Below are positions 10,555 to 21,366 of a stretch of DNA of 64,000 nucleotides, one piece after another. The stretch comes from Neostapfia colusana (taxonomy: Eukaryota > Streptophyta > Magnoliopsida > Poales > Poaceae). A model generated the notes under the pieces. It saw only the letters and a list, made by a program, of their open reading frames with translations. It did no database searches and was not told the DNA's origin. Positions within the stretch are counted from its first letter, which is position 1; each line of letters starts with the position of its first letter. The stretch is taken from positions 33,981,760 to 34,045,759 of the forward strand of contig JASWHV010000010.1 of NCBI GenBank assembly GCA_030760725.1, read 5' to 3'. Both the position numbers and the translations under genes were made by a program.

Positions 10555-11728
10555 TCGGATCAAAGGTGGTCGTGGCGATGATCTTGTTTTTAGATCAAAC
10601 TGATCATCAAGTGATCTGTCCACGAAAAGGCTTCTGTTCGAAAGGAATCGAAGAACAGATGCAAAGAGATGAACAACATGATGTCGTAAGGTGGTATTGA
10701 AGTTCTACCTCACGTTTTTCTTGACTTCGAGGTCCTCCTCAGACCGCTTGGTTCTCCTCCGATGATCTCCATTGTTGTGCTTCGGCGATGTTTTGCTCGG
10801 CGAGTTAGGGCTAGGGCTCTAAGTCGTCGGCTCAGGAGTTGAAAGAGAAGTTCGTGGTTTCGGCCAGAGGTTTTGGGTTCTATTTATAATCAGGAAGAGA
10901 AGAGTCCTAATCTGATTGGATCCCGAATAAGAGTCTTATTCAGATCTTTGTTGGATCCTAACGTCTTATCTTTGGTAACATCATGGAATTTAGATCGGTT
11001 TCTGTTGCGTACCGGCATCTTTACGCGTAAAAATCGCTCCAGACTCGTTACCTTCGTGATGATGAGCTCCGGAAGCTCCACGTGTCCTTCCGAGCCTGGT
11101 ATCTCTTCTCCCACAGAGACGAGCTCCGGTTGTGCCGCGTGTCACGAGCGAGACCTCCCTCTTCTTCGGAGGTGAGCTCCGCACTCGCCACGTGTGGGTG
11201 CCGGTCTTTCCGCTCTCCCTTCCTTAGGGACATGCCCCGAGGTCGACACGTGTTTAGCTGCGACGGACCTTCCGGTGATAAGCTCCGGTGGCGACACGTG
11301 TTCAATAGATCTGGACTTCTCTGAGATGGGTTCCGAGATCAACACGTATCCCGTGCGACTGGTCCCCTGACTTCAGCGAGGACTAGCTCCGAAGGTGACA
11401 TGTGTCCCATGAAAAATGCCTTTGCTTCTTCTGCAGAGGCTAGCTCCATGGGCAACACGCGCCCCACAGGGTCGGACCTCTTTCCAATTGCGGAGGTGAC
11501 CCCCGAGCCTGCCACGTATCCAGTTTAGCGTCGGACCTCTCCCTACCTCTAGGGAATGAGTTCTGAACACGCCACGTGGTCTGCTGGTCGTGGAAGTTGC
11601 CTTCGGCGTTCTCAGAGATCTTTACTGGCTATCCTTTTGATACTTGTTTCTGTTCCCTCTTTTCTAAAAATGTTTTTCTTCTTCATAAAACATGAACATA
11701 TGCTGACACCCGAGGTGAGGGTGTCACA
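10555..11728 (-). repeat. Tek-2 3' LTR, first 1174 bp
   Basis: Aligns without gaps to 25905-27078. On the minus strand it starts TGTGACACCC at 11728, next to the polypurine tract (complement of 11733-11743). It contains the G-box module array (11069-11578) and a TATA-like TATAAATA on the minus strand at 10881-10888. It is cut at 10555 by the Tek-1 insertion. Confidence 0.93.
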
Positions 11729-11740
11729 AATCTACCCTCC

Positions 11741-12315
11741 TTAAATTGAATCTCGCCCTCGAGATTTGTTAGTGGGAAATAGATGGGGAAATTCTGCCTT
11801 GATGTCCTCTTCACGTTCCCATGTGGCTTCAGCTTCAGTGTGATTGCTCCATTGTACCTTGCACCATCGAATCACTTTGTTTCGGGTGACCCTTTCCTTT
11901 ACGTCCAAGATTCGGACAGGGTGTTCTGCGTAAGTCAGGTCCTCTTGGAGTTCAAGTTCTCCGATCGACACTTGTTCCTCTGGCATTCTCAAGCACTTCT
12001 TGAGCTGGGATACATGAAACACGTCATGTACGTCGGAGAGGTGGTGTGGGAGCTCTAGTTGATAGACTACTTCTCCTCGCTTGTCCAAAATCTTAAATGG
12101 TCTGATGTAGCGAGGCGCTAGCTTGCCTTTGACGTTAAAACGTCGTTGGCCTCGGATAGGTGATACCTTAAGGTATACGAAGTCTCCTACTTCAAAGGTC
12201 AACTTCCTACGCCTATTGTCCGCATAGCCTTTCTGTCGTGACTGAGCAGCCTTTAAGTTTTCCCGTATCGTTTGGACTTGCTTTTCAGCCTCTTGTAGTA
12301 CTTCGGGTCCAAACA
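11741..12315 (-). pseudogene. pol: Tek-2 integrase C-terminus and chromodomain, separated from the rest by Tat-3
   Basis: On the minus strand it starts with the GPEVLQEAEK segment that directly follows NETGENQVF on the other side of Tat-3. It includes KGYADNRRRKLTFEVGD, YIRPFKILDKRGEV, the DVHDVFHVSQLKKCL block and a chromodomain with TEAEATWEREEDIK, ending SRGRDSI at 11741. The part itself has no internal stop. Residues upstream of GPEV in an apparent longer frame come from the Tat-3 LTR and are not part of the protein. Confidence 0.9.
12311..12315. repeat. Target-site duplication of Tat-3, left copy (AAACA)
   Basis: AAACA lies directly before the Tat-3 LTR start TGTCGG and is repeated at 19717-19721 directly after the LTR end TTCGACA. 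It proves a single integration event into the Tek-2 integrase. Confidence 0.95.
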
Positions 12316-12391
12316 TGTCGGTACCCGCGATATGGGGTACCCCCGCGCACAGGGGAAAATGCCTAAGGGTCTCGCCCTTCTCCGCAGGGAA

Positions 12392-12689
12392 AGCTCCGAA
12401 GGCGCCACGTGTCCAGTGGGGCCGGACCTCCCTCCCCTCAGAGGAGAGCTCCGGGCTCGCCACGTGGCCTACAGCAGCCAGACCTCCCCCCTCCGTGGGG
12501 AGAGCTCCGAAGGTGCCACATGTCCCGCGGGGCCGGACCTCCCCCTCCTTATAGGAGAGCTCCGGACCCGCCACGTGGCCGACAAAAGCCGGACCTCCCC
12601 CCTCCGCGGGGGAGAGGTCCGAAGGCTCCACGTGTCCTGCGGGGCCGGACCTCCCCCTCCTCGGAGGAGAGCTCCGGGCCCGCCACGTG
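12392..12689 (+). promoter_or_regulatory. Six-unit array of AGCTCC-N8-CACGTG in Tat-3 U3
   Basis: G-box cores start at 12406, 12461, 12517 (CACATG variant), 12572, 12629 and 12684, spaced 55-57 bp. Each is preceded at exactly eight bases by AGCTCC (AGGTCC at 12629). CACGTG is the core bound by plant bZIP (ABRE-binding) and bHLH factors, so this looks like an upstream enhancer 400-690 bp before the TATA box. The same array is in the 3' LTR (18686-18983) and in Tat-4b. Confidence 0.75.
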
Positions 12690-13093
12690 TCCAGCAGAAC
12701 AGCGCTGCCTGCCCCCGAGCGGTAGGCAGCGGGCGTAAAGACGCCCCATACCTTGCCCGTACAAGGTATTCAAGGCCCGCGCCTTCCCAAGACGCGGAGA
12801 CGCGGAGCACACCTCTGTCAGGTGCCGTTGCGCCCAGTCGCATCCACAGACTGGCGCGCGGTGTCAGGGCCTGCCAGCCAATAAACACAGCGACAAGACA
12901 TCCCATGCCGCCCCCGCCGTCATCAACCACTACGACTAGCATGCGGCATGGGCAGGGCTGCAAGACGAAGACTCAGAAGCCTTCGCCAGAGACAACTACC
13001 CGGCATAACTGCAGATACGGTAGATAATAGACAATCTCCCCGGGACCACCTGTCGGGTCCCGGGCCCCCCTTGTAAGCCACCCGAGTCTTGGA

Positions 13094-13101
13094 CTATAAA
13101 A
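13094..13101 (+). promoter_or_regulatory. TATA box of Tat-3 5' LTR
   Basis: TATAAAAG in the context GGACTATAAAAGGCTCGGG. The same sequence occurs at 19379-19386 and 38497-38504, and on the minus strand near 33268-33274. Confidence 0.7.
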
Positions 13102-13432
13102 GGCTCGGGTAGGCAACGTTAGCAGGGGTTCTAACCCTGTTGGTTCGCACTTTGCAACTCATACGCTAGCCATACACTCTCAAGCTGTAACTCACCCCCG
13201 AGCTCAGGCGTCCGGTTCTGAGCAGCAAGCAATACAGCGAGCTCCATAGCTTGCCGGGGACATAGGGTTTTACACTCCGGCGGCCTGAACCACGTAAAAA
13301 TCGCCGTGTCAAGCTCTTACTAACTCGTCCATCTGCGCAAGCTCTCCGCTAGAGACTAGCCCCACCGAAAAAAGAACCTCCACGGGCTGCCCAGTGCAGG
13401 CCCGGGGGAAGTGTCGACTGAACACTTCGACA

Positions 13433-13452
13433 TTTGGCGCGCCAGGTAGGGG
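13433..13452 (+). other. Tat-3 putative primer-binding site
   Basis: TTTGGCGCGCCAGGTAGGGG directly follows the LTR end and is conserved after the Tat-4b (38806) and Tat-4a LTRs, as expected for a PBS. It does not match initiator tRNA-Met; I cannot name the tRNA without a search. Confidence 0.6.
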
Positions 13453-13489
13453 CTTTTCTCCTAGCGCGACGAGTTTCCGCCGACGAAGA

Positions 13490-15640
13490 TGACCAAGCTT
13501 CCTTCAGCGGCAAACTCTCCCCCCCTGCGTCCGTGGCGAACCGTGACCAGGGGAGAGTACATGATGACACACTCAGGACAGAGTGTGTCAGGGCAAGCTG
13601 GGAGCCAGAAACCGGCTCTGGCAGCGCTGACCCCGGCAATGCAGGCTCGAACCAGCGTCAGGCCTTCAGTAGCGCCGGGCGTACCCGGTGAGGGTGCGCT
13701 AGCAGCAGCAAGGGCGCTACTGCACAATCCGCCTGCTAGGGACGCGCCTCAGGCAGCGACCCAGCAGTGGATTCGCGAGGTAGACCGTCTTGTCGTCGCT
13801 GCCGCAAACCATTGACTTCGGCGGGGACGACGCTCTGACCAACCGGCTGTGTCGCAGACGCGAACACCAACGGTTGACGGGCAGACGGTGGGTTCCAGCT
13901 CCACCAAGCTTCCGTCGACGGACCTGAGGACAGAGCTGGAACGGTGCCACTTGGGCCAAGATGCCCAAGTGTTCCTCGAGCGACATCGAGAAAGGCGTCG
14001 CACTCAAGAGGCTGGCGACAACATGACGTCGGCCTCGACCCAGCCTGGAGGGCAGACCTTCGCTACGTGAGCTCTGCCCCAGGCGTACGCCGCACAGCAT
14101 AAGCCACAACCATTTGCTCTGCAAGCGGCATCCCCGGCCTATGGCGCAACCTTGCCCATACCGGGGTACACTGTGTCAGGCGCAACCAAGCGTTCGCGAC
14201 ACCAGTACCTGCACTGGGAGCCAGCAACCGGCTCTGGCAGCGCCGACCCCGGCAATGCAGGCTCCAACCAGCGTCAGGTCTTCAGTAGCGCTGGGCGTAC
14301 CCGGCGGGGGTGCGCCAGCCGCAGCAAGAGCGCTACTGCGCAATCTGCCTGCTGGGGACGCGCCTCAGGCAGCGACCCAGCAGTGGATTCGAGAGATAGA
14401 CCGTCTCGTCGTCGCCGCCGCAAACCCTCGACTTCGGCGGGGACGACGCTCCGGCCAACCGGCCGTGCCGCTGACGCGCACGCCAATGGTTGGCGAGCAG
14501 ACGGTGGACTCCAGCTCCACCAGGCTTCCGTCGACGGACCTGGGGGCAGAGCCGGAGCGATGCCACTTGGGCCAAGATGCCCGAGTGTTCTTCGAGCGAC
14601 GTCGAGAAAGGCGTCGCAACTAAGAGGCTGGCGACAGTATGACGTCGGCCTCGACCCAGCCTGAAGGGCAGATCTTCGCCACGCGAGCTCTGCCCCAGGC
14701 ATACGCCGCGCAGCATATGCCACAACCATATGCCCTGCAAACGGCGTCCCCGGTCTATGGAGCAGTCTTGCCCATACCGGGGCACACTGTGCCAGCGGCG
14801 AACCAAGCGTTCGCGGCACCAATACCTGCACTGGGAGCCAGCAACCGGCTCTGGCAGCGCCGACCCCGGCAATGCAGGCTCCGACCAGCGTCAGGTCTTC
14901 AGTAGCGCTGGGCGTACCCGGCGGGGGTGCGCTAGCCGCAGAAAGAGCACTGCTACTCAATCCGCCTGCTGGGGACGCGCCTCAGGCAGCGACCCAGCAG
15001 CGGATTCGCGAGGTAGACCGTTTCATCGTCGCCGCCGCAAACCCTCGACTTCGGCGGGGACAACGTTCCGGCCAACCGGCCGTGTCGCTGATGCGCACGC
15101 CAATGGTTGGTGAGCACACGGCAATTCCAGCTACACCAGGCTCCGGTTTTGGCCGCACCTGCCCGAAAAGTTTGACAGCAGCGTCAACCCGGCGGAGTTC
15201 CTTCAGATCTACTCCACCGCTGTACTTGCCGCAGGAGGGGATGAGGCCGTCATGGCCAAACTACTTCCCCGTCGCCTTGACCGGCCCTGCCCGGTCATGG
15301 CTAATGAACCTCCCTCGGGGTTCCATAACTTCCTGGGAGAGCTCTGCCAGCAGTTCATCGCCAACTTCGGCAGCTCCTACACCCGTCCCGGCACGGAGCT
15401 TGACCTCCAAGCCATCAAGCAACAACCTGGGGAGTCGCTGCACTCCTTCATCCAGCGGTTCTCCCAGGTACGCAACACCATTCCACATATTCAAAGTGCT
15501 TCTGTGGTGGCGGCACTTCGACAGTGTCCAGGACAAGAAGATGCTTGAGAGGCTTGCAACCAGAGAGGTCTGCGATGCCTCCGAGCCCTTCAGCCTGGCG
15601 GACAAGTGCGCCAGAGCAGCCGGAGGGCGGAGCTGGCACT
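13490..15640 (+). pseudogene. gag: Tat-3 gag remnant with internal tandem duplication
   Basis: The ATG (MTKLPSAANSP) matches the gag start of Tat-4a and Tat-4b. The N-terminal linker region is expanded by about two and a half copies of a 617-bp unit, with stops and frame changes. The capsid part resumes near 15170 (YLPQEGMRPSW, then another frame with GELCQQFIANFGSSY, LHSFIQRFSQVRNTIPH) and ends near LADKCARAAGG. It is shifted between frames at least three times. Gag would form the virus-like particle; this copy cannot. Confidence 0.8.
13580..15118 (+). repeat. 617-bp tandem repeat (about 2.5 copies) inside Tat-3 gag
   Basis: The landmark AACCGGCTCTGGCAGCG occurs near 13610, 14227 and 14845, and the landmark GACGCGCCTCAGGCAGCGAC near 13741, 14358 and 14976, giving spacings of 616-618 bp. 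The third unit is cut near 15118. Tat-4a and Tat-4b have single copies of this segment, so the expansion is specific to Tat-3. The copies have already diverged by point changes. Confidence 0.85.
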
Positions 15641-15659
15641 CACTGCCAGCTTCCGAAGC

Positions 15660-16975
15660 CGGAAGACAGCCCGAAGATGGTGGAGTTCAAGCTGAGCTCC
15701 CGACCACGTCAGACAGCCAAGAGCCAAGCATTGGCTGACTTCGTGGCTGAGTGAACGCCAACGAAGGCTGACCCAGGGGGCCGCGAAGACGGTTAACCAA
15801 AGTACCGAGCTCCGGTCTTCACCGGGCCTCACTGTACGCTCTTCTTCGACGGCTCCTCGCGAAAGCAGGGGGCCGGTGCCGGCGTACTGCTTCTCATGCC
15901 ATCGGGGGAGCAGTCTGGGTACATGGTGTGTCTCAATTCCAAGGCAACCAACAACTTGGCAGAGTATGAAGCACTCATCTTTGGCCTAAAAGACAGTCCT
16001 GTCTCTGGGCGCTCGCCAGTTTTTGGCGCAGGGCGACTCCCAGCTAGTTATCAAGCAAGTTAAGGGTGAATGCCCCTGCAATGACCCACAGCTGGCCGCT
16101 TATCTGCTTCACATGCGGATGTTGGAGAAAGAATTCCTCGCCTTGGACCTGCGCCATGTACCGCGCGCTTGCACGGCCGCAGCTGACGACCTCTCAACGA
16201 AAGCCTCCATCGGAGCCCCTGCGCACGAAGGAGTCTTCGAGAGGACGTTGCTGCGGTCCACAGCCCGGCCCGCCGAGCCGGGCGAAGGGGGCTGATCCAG
16301 TGCCTCGAAGCTAGGCAGTCCCGGCGGCCCTGGATGCCGCCAAAGGATCGTAAGAGTTACTGGGGACTCCGTGCAACCCAACGCTCAAGATCCAGAAGCT
16401 CAAGTAGTCCCGATGCATGGACCACGGAGGTCCGGGACTCCTTGAAGGACACCTTTCCTGATGAACGTGCATTTGCTGAACGGGTGCTGCGGATGGCTAA
16501 GTGCTACGCGCTGGTATCTTTACTGGCGTGGCGCCACGACATCCTATTGCGGTGCATAACCCAGGAGGAAGACTGCGATTAGCTCACAGTAGTCCAAGGA
16601 GGCGAGTGCTGGGAACGCTCATCGTCCCGCACGTTGGTCAGTTAAGCCACCCGGCATTGCTCCTACTGACCGAGAGCCACCTGGACGCCATCAAACCGGT
16701 TAGGGATGCAATGCCTGCCAGGTCCACGCCAAGCAGACCCACACAACCGGTGCAGACGCGCACCCGGAGGCGTCGGGGGATACCGGCTCCTCCATGTCGA
16801 GGGCCAGCCGGACTTCCCAGGGCCGGGTCACGGGAACTACCCTTCCACATGGTATGCGGGGCCGAAGCCATGCTTCCCCCTGAGATCGCCATGGGGGTCC
16901 CCCCGTGTCCGGCGTACGACGAAGCCACGCATGACCCGCTCTGCGTGAAGACAGGCGCTCCGACGCTACCCCAGT
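15660..16975 (+). pseudogene. pol: Tat-3 remnants of second RNase H and integrase
   Basis: Begins abruptly in the linker before the second RNase H (SQALADFVAE), without RT, then shows LFFDGSSRKQGAGAG, NLAEYEALIFGL and DDLSTKAS in shifting frames with several stops. After 16310 only scattered integrase-related pieces are seen, the last near 16845-16925 (FHMVCGAEAMLPPEIAM). Compared with the homologous region at 36100-37750, large parts of the integrase core are deleted. No functional product is possible. Confidence 0.8.
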
Positions 16976-17460
16976 AAGTTCACCATGCTTACTTAGGTGT
17001 TCATTTAAATTACGCATTAATTTATATGAACACCTCCCCACACTCTAGAAAGTGTGCGTCCATTGTACACTTGGTTCCTCTTTCCTGCTCTCATGCATAG
17101 TCGATATTTGCCGTCCTGCCAAAAACGGTAGTGCTTGGGGTACCTGCCAAAGGCCCGGTGGCCTTTTGGATCTCCCCCTGTGAGGGTACTGTACTGCCAG
17201 TTGGTCTCCTCAGAGAAAAGACCTACGCTAGACCGGGGGGTCAGGAGCCTTGCTTTGCCCGGTCTTGCACCCAAAGCATGCGCACTCTGCCCCCCAGCGC
17301 TACGGTCTGAGTACCAGGGGGCCGGACGGTTACACCTTGACTGGGGCTGGGGCCAGACCTCCGGGACCAAGTGCATTGGATTACCTGAGCCCCGTATTCC
17401 GGCCTGGGACAGTAAGCCAAATGAGACTAAGGGACAGGAAAGGGGGACCACTGAGCAGTG
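16976..17460 (+). other. Tat-3 untranslated 3' internal region, unassigned
   Basis: GC-mixed sequence between the integrase remnant and the tandem array. I see no conserved protein motif, no RNA-gene structure and no repeat. It is probably the noncoding spacer that Tat elements often carry between pol and the 3' LTR. Confidence 0.5.
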
Positions 17461-18480
17461 CCGGACTTCGCCCCCACAGCTGGGCCGAGCTCTGATGCCA
17501 GCATTCGCCCTCCTTTCAGAGGCGAGCGCTGATGTCGGGCCTCACGCCCTTCGCTGGCCTGAGTTCCAATGACTTTCGGACTCCGCCTCCACAGCCAGGC
17601 AGAGCTCCGAGGCCAGCCCTCGCCCTCCTTTCAGAGGCGAGCGCTGATGCCAGACCTCACGCCCTTCGCTGGCCTGAGCTCCGATGACTTCCGGACTCCG
17701 CCTCCACAGCCAGGCAGAGCTCCGAGGCCAGCCCTCGCCCTCCTTTCAGAGGCGAGCGCTGATGCCGGACCTCACGCCCTTTGCTGGCCCGAGCTCCGAT
17801 GACTTCCGGACTCCGCCTCCACAGCCAAACCGAGCTCCGAGGCCAACCCTCGCCCTCCTTTCAGAGGCGAGCGCTGATGCCGGACCTCACGCCCTTCGCT
17901 GGCACGAGCTCCGATGACTTCCGGACCTCTGCCCTCGCAGCTGGGCCGAGCTCCGAGGTCAGCCCTCGCCCTCATTTCAAAGGTGAGCGCTGATGCCGGA
18001 CCTCACGCCCTTCGTTGGCCTGAGCTCCGATGACTTCCGGACTCCGCCTCCACAGCCAGGCCGAGCTCCGAGGCCAGCCCTCACCCTCCTTTCAGAGGCG
18101 AGCGCTGATGCCGGACCTCACGCCCTTCGCTGGCCTGAGCTCCGATGACTTCCGGACCTTCGCCCCCACGGCTGGGCCAAGTTCCGAGGCCAGCCCTCGC
18201 CCTCTTTTCAGAGGCGAGCGCTGATGCCGGACCTCACGCACTTCGCTGGCCTGAGCTCCAATGACCTCCGGACCTCACGCCCCTCGCTGGCCTGAGCTCC
18301 GACGACTTCCGGACCTCCGCCGCCGCAGCTGGGCCGAGCTCCGATGCCAGCCCTTGCCCTCCTTTCAGAGGCGAGCCCTGATGCCGGACCTCACGCCCTT
18401 CGTGGACCTGTGCTCCGATGACTTCCGGACCTCCGCCCCCACAGTCGGGCCGAGCTCCGATGCCAGGCTTCACCCTCTCC
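17461..18480 (+). repeat. 115-bp tandem array, about eight units, in Tat-3
   Basis: The landmark GCGAGCGCTGATG recurs at 17522, 17637, 17752, 17867, 17983 (variant), 18098, 18214 and 18371, i.e. 115-116 bp apart with one 157-bp interval where a unit is altered. Each unit also carries GAGCTCCGATGACTTCCGGA. Units differ by a few substitutions. Open frames of 60-80 codons here simply follow the repeat. Confidence 0.92.
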
Positions 18481-18609
18481 TAAGAGGCTGAACTCCGAAG
18501 CCGACAAGACCCTGCCAGCACAGGTAGTACTCAAGACAAGAAAGTGCGCGGGTAGGAGAAGGCCTCACCTCGGGCTTGTTACCTCCCCCGAGGTGAGCCC
18601 GGGGGCCAC

Positions 18610-19716
18610 TGTCGGTACCCGCGATATGGGGTACCCCCACGCACAGGGGAAAATGCCTAAGGGTCTCGCCCTTCTCCGCAGGGAAAGCTCCGAAGGCGCC
18701 ACGTGTCCAGTGGGGCCAGACCTCCCTCCCCTCAGAGGAGAGCTCCGGGCTCGCCATGTGGCCTACAGCAGCCAGACCTCCCCCCTCCGTGGGGAGAGCT
18801 CCGAAGGTGCCACATGTCCCTCGGGGCCGGACCTCCCCCTCCTTAGAGGAGAGCTCCGGACCCGCCACGTGGCCGACAGAAGCCGGACCTCCCCCCTCCG
18901 CGGGGGAGAGGTCCGAAGGCTCCACGTGTCCTGCGGGGCCGGACCTCCCCCTCCTCAGAGGAGAGCTCCGGGCCCGCCACGTGTCCAGCAGAACAGCGCT
19001 GCCTGCCCCCGAGCGGTAGGCAGCGGGCGTAAAGATGCCCCATACCTTGCCCGTACAAGGTATTCAAGGCCCGCGCCTTCCCAAGACGCGGAGCACACCT
19101 CTGTCAGGTGCCGTTGCGCCCAGTCGCATCACAGACTGGCGCGCGGTGTCAGGGCCTGCCAGCCAATAAACACAGCGACAAGACATCCCATGCCGCCCCC
19201 GCCGTCATCAACCACTACGACTAGCATGCGGCATGGGCAGAGCTGCAAGACGAAGACTCAGAAGCCTTCGCCAGAGACAACTACCGGCATAACTGCAAAT
19301 ACGGTAGATAATAGACAATCTCCCCGGGACCACCTGTCGGGTCCCGGGCCCCCCTTGTAAGCCACCCGAGTCTTGGACTATAAAAGGCTCGGGTAGGCAA
19401 CGTTAGCAGGGGTTCGAACCCTGTTGGTTCGCACTTTGCAACTCATACGCTAGCCATACACTCTCAAGCTGTAACTCACCCCCGAGCTCAGGCCTCCTGT
19501 CCTGAGCAGCAAGCAATACAGCGAGCTCCATAGCTCGCCGTGGACGTAGGGTTTTATTCTCCGGCGGCCTGAACCACGTAAAACTCGCCGTGTCAAGCTC
19601 TTACTAAATCGTCCATCTGCGCAAGCTCTCCGCTAGAGACTAGCCCCACCGAAAAAAGAACCTCCGCGGGCTGCCCAGTGCAGGCCCGGGGGAAGTGTCG
19701 ACTGAACACTTCGACA
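18610..19716 (+). repeat. Tat-3 3' LTR (1107 bp)
   Basis: Matches 12316-13432; preceded by the purine-rich GAGGTGAGCCCGGGGG. Ends TTCGACA at 19716, followed by the duplicated AAACA (19717-19721). Contains the second copy of the G-box module array (18686-18983) and TATA box (19379-19386). Confidence 0.95.
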
Positions 19717-21366
19717 AAACACCTGGTTCTCTCCGGTCTCGTTCCAGAACAGCGGCGTTCTACACCGTCTACCATATAAGACTTCAAAAGGTGACATCTT
19801 CAAGCTAGCTTGATAGCTGTTGTTATAGGAGAACTCGGCATACGGTAAACTCCTATCCCTACTACGCCCACGTTTCAAGGCGCAAGCTCTCAGCATGTCC
19901 TCCAAAATTTGGTTCGTCCTCTCGGTTTGTCCATCTGTTTGTGGGTGATAGGCGGAGCTAAAATCCAGTCGTGTACCCATGGCTTTCTGCAGCTTCCTCC
20001 AGAATCTAGAGGTAAACTGAGAACCTCGATCTGAGACTATCCTCTTCGGAACTGCATGACGGCACACGATCTGCTCCATGTACAACTCTGCCAACTGTGT
20101 AACGTTGTAGCTGGTCTTTATCAGAAGAAAATGGGCGGTTTTCGTCAATCGGTCCACAATGACCCAGATAGAGTAGTATCCTGACTGAGTTCTTGGCAAT
20201 CCGACAATAAAGTCCACACTGATGTCCTCCCATTTCCATTCAGGTATTTTCAAAGGTTGCAACAATCCAGCGGGTTTTTGATGTTCGGCTTTTACCCGTT
20301 GGCATGTGTCGCATAGGGCAACATATTCGGCTATATCCCTCTTCATACCATCCCACCAATAGCAAGTTTTCAAGTCCTTGTACATTTTGGTGCTCCCCGG
20401 ATGTATGGAATAGGGTGAATCATGTGCCTCCCTTAATATCATGTCACGAAGGTGTCTTAGGTTTGGCACACAAATCCTTTTTCCTAGCCAAAGAGTACCC
20501 TTTTCATCCTCTTTGAAATCCTTTTCTATCCCTTGTCGGATTCTTTCCTTGATCTCCTTGATCCCCTCGTCCATTGCTTGTCCCTTTCTTATTTCTTGCT
20601 CCAATGAGGAGTGGATCTCCATCATTTCCATGTTATACAAGAATCCGAGGTGTAACCGTTCGAACTCCTTACGTAGTTCGGGTGGTAGCTCCCGAACCGT
20701 GAGTTGGTGGCATGCTCCCTTTCTGCTCAATGCGTCAGCGACCACATTGGCCTTCCCGGGGTGGTTGTTAATTCCCACATCATAGTCCTTGATGAGTTCT
20801 AACCATCGACGTTGCCTCAAATTCAAGTCTGTTTGTGTAAATATGTACTTGAGGCTTTTATGATCCGTATAGATCTCACATCGATGACCAAGGATATAAT
20901 GTCTCCAAATCTTTAATGCATGCACCACTGCTGCTAACTCCAAATCATGAGTAGGATAGTTAAGCTCGTGCTTCTTTAATTGTCGTGAGGCATAGGCTAC
21001 CACTTGTCCTTCCTGCATGAGTATACATCCGAGCCCTTGTCTGGATGCGTCACAATATATGTCAAAACTCTTGCTTACGTCTGGCAATACCAGAACTCGT
21101 GCTGTGGTTAGCCTTTTCTTGAGCTCCTCAAAACTTTCTTGGCAGGCTTGTGTCCATTGAAAGATCTTCCCCTTCGTTAGCAACTCCGTCATAGGTTTTG
21201 CTATTTTAGAGAAGTCTTTAATGAAGCGCCGATAGTATCCTGCCATCCCAAGGAAACTCCGAATATCCCTCACGCTCCTCGGTTGGTCCCACTTTAGAAC
21301 ATCTCTCACCTTTCCAGGATCAACCGATACTCCTTCCTTGGAGATGATGTGGCCCAGGAAGGATAT
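19717..21366 (-). pseudogene. pol: Tek-2 RT end, RNase H and integrase, cut by Tat-3
   Basis: Minus-strand pol between the internal stop (21367-21369) and the Tat-3 insertion. It contains SVRDIRSFLGMAGYYRRFI (RT thumb/connection), RNase H YCDASRQGLGCILMQ with TDHKSLKYIF and NVVADALSRK, integrase HPGSTKMYKDL, CDTCQRVKAEH, the first core Asp in VDFIVGLP, SDRGSQFTS and the Glu in QTERTNQI. It breaks after NETGENQVF. Frame is open throughout this section. Confidence 0.9.

Larger units (their letters stand above)
12316..13432 (+). repeat. Tat-3 5' LTR (1117 bp)
   Basis: Starts TGTCGGTACCCGCGATATGG and ends AACACTTCGACA; matches 18610-19716. GC-rich U3 with six AGCCCC-like G-box modules and a TATA box. 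Open frames up to 231 codons exist here but are products of GC-rich repeats and recur in every LTR copy. Confidence 0.95.
12316..19716 (+). mobile_element. Tat-3: defective Tat-lineage Ty3/gypsy element
   Basis: Flanked by the 5-bp duplication AAACA. Two 1.1 kb LTRs (TGTCGGTACC...TTCGACA) enclose 5.2 kb containing a gag with internal tandem duplication, fragments of the second (archaeal-type) RNase H and of integrase, and a 115-bp tandem array. The RT region is missing: gag joins directly to RNase H sequence near 15660. It cannot encode its own polymerase and was presumably mobilised in trans or decayed after insertion. LTR copies differ by roughly 2% by eye plus an 8-bp indel. The Tat assignment rests on the dual-RNase H relative at 34038-37751, with which it shares LTR and coding sequence. 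Confidence 0.9.

Noticed and set aside
12332..13027. Long GC-rich open frame (231 codons) in the Tat-3 LTR, with a similar one at 18593-19360
   Set aside because: Lies wholly inside LTR repeats, is low in complexity (Pro/Arg/Ser-rich), recurs in every LTR copy and crosses the U3 enhancer array. No protein motif.
19411..19421. GGTTCGAACCC, a perfect tRNA B-box (T-loop) match in the Tat-3 3' LTR
   Set aside because: No acceptor stem, D-arm or anticodon arm around it, and the 5' LTR copy has GGTTCTAACCC. Not a tRNA gene.
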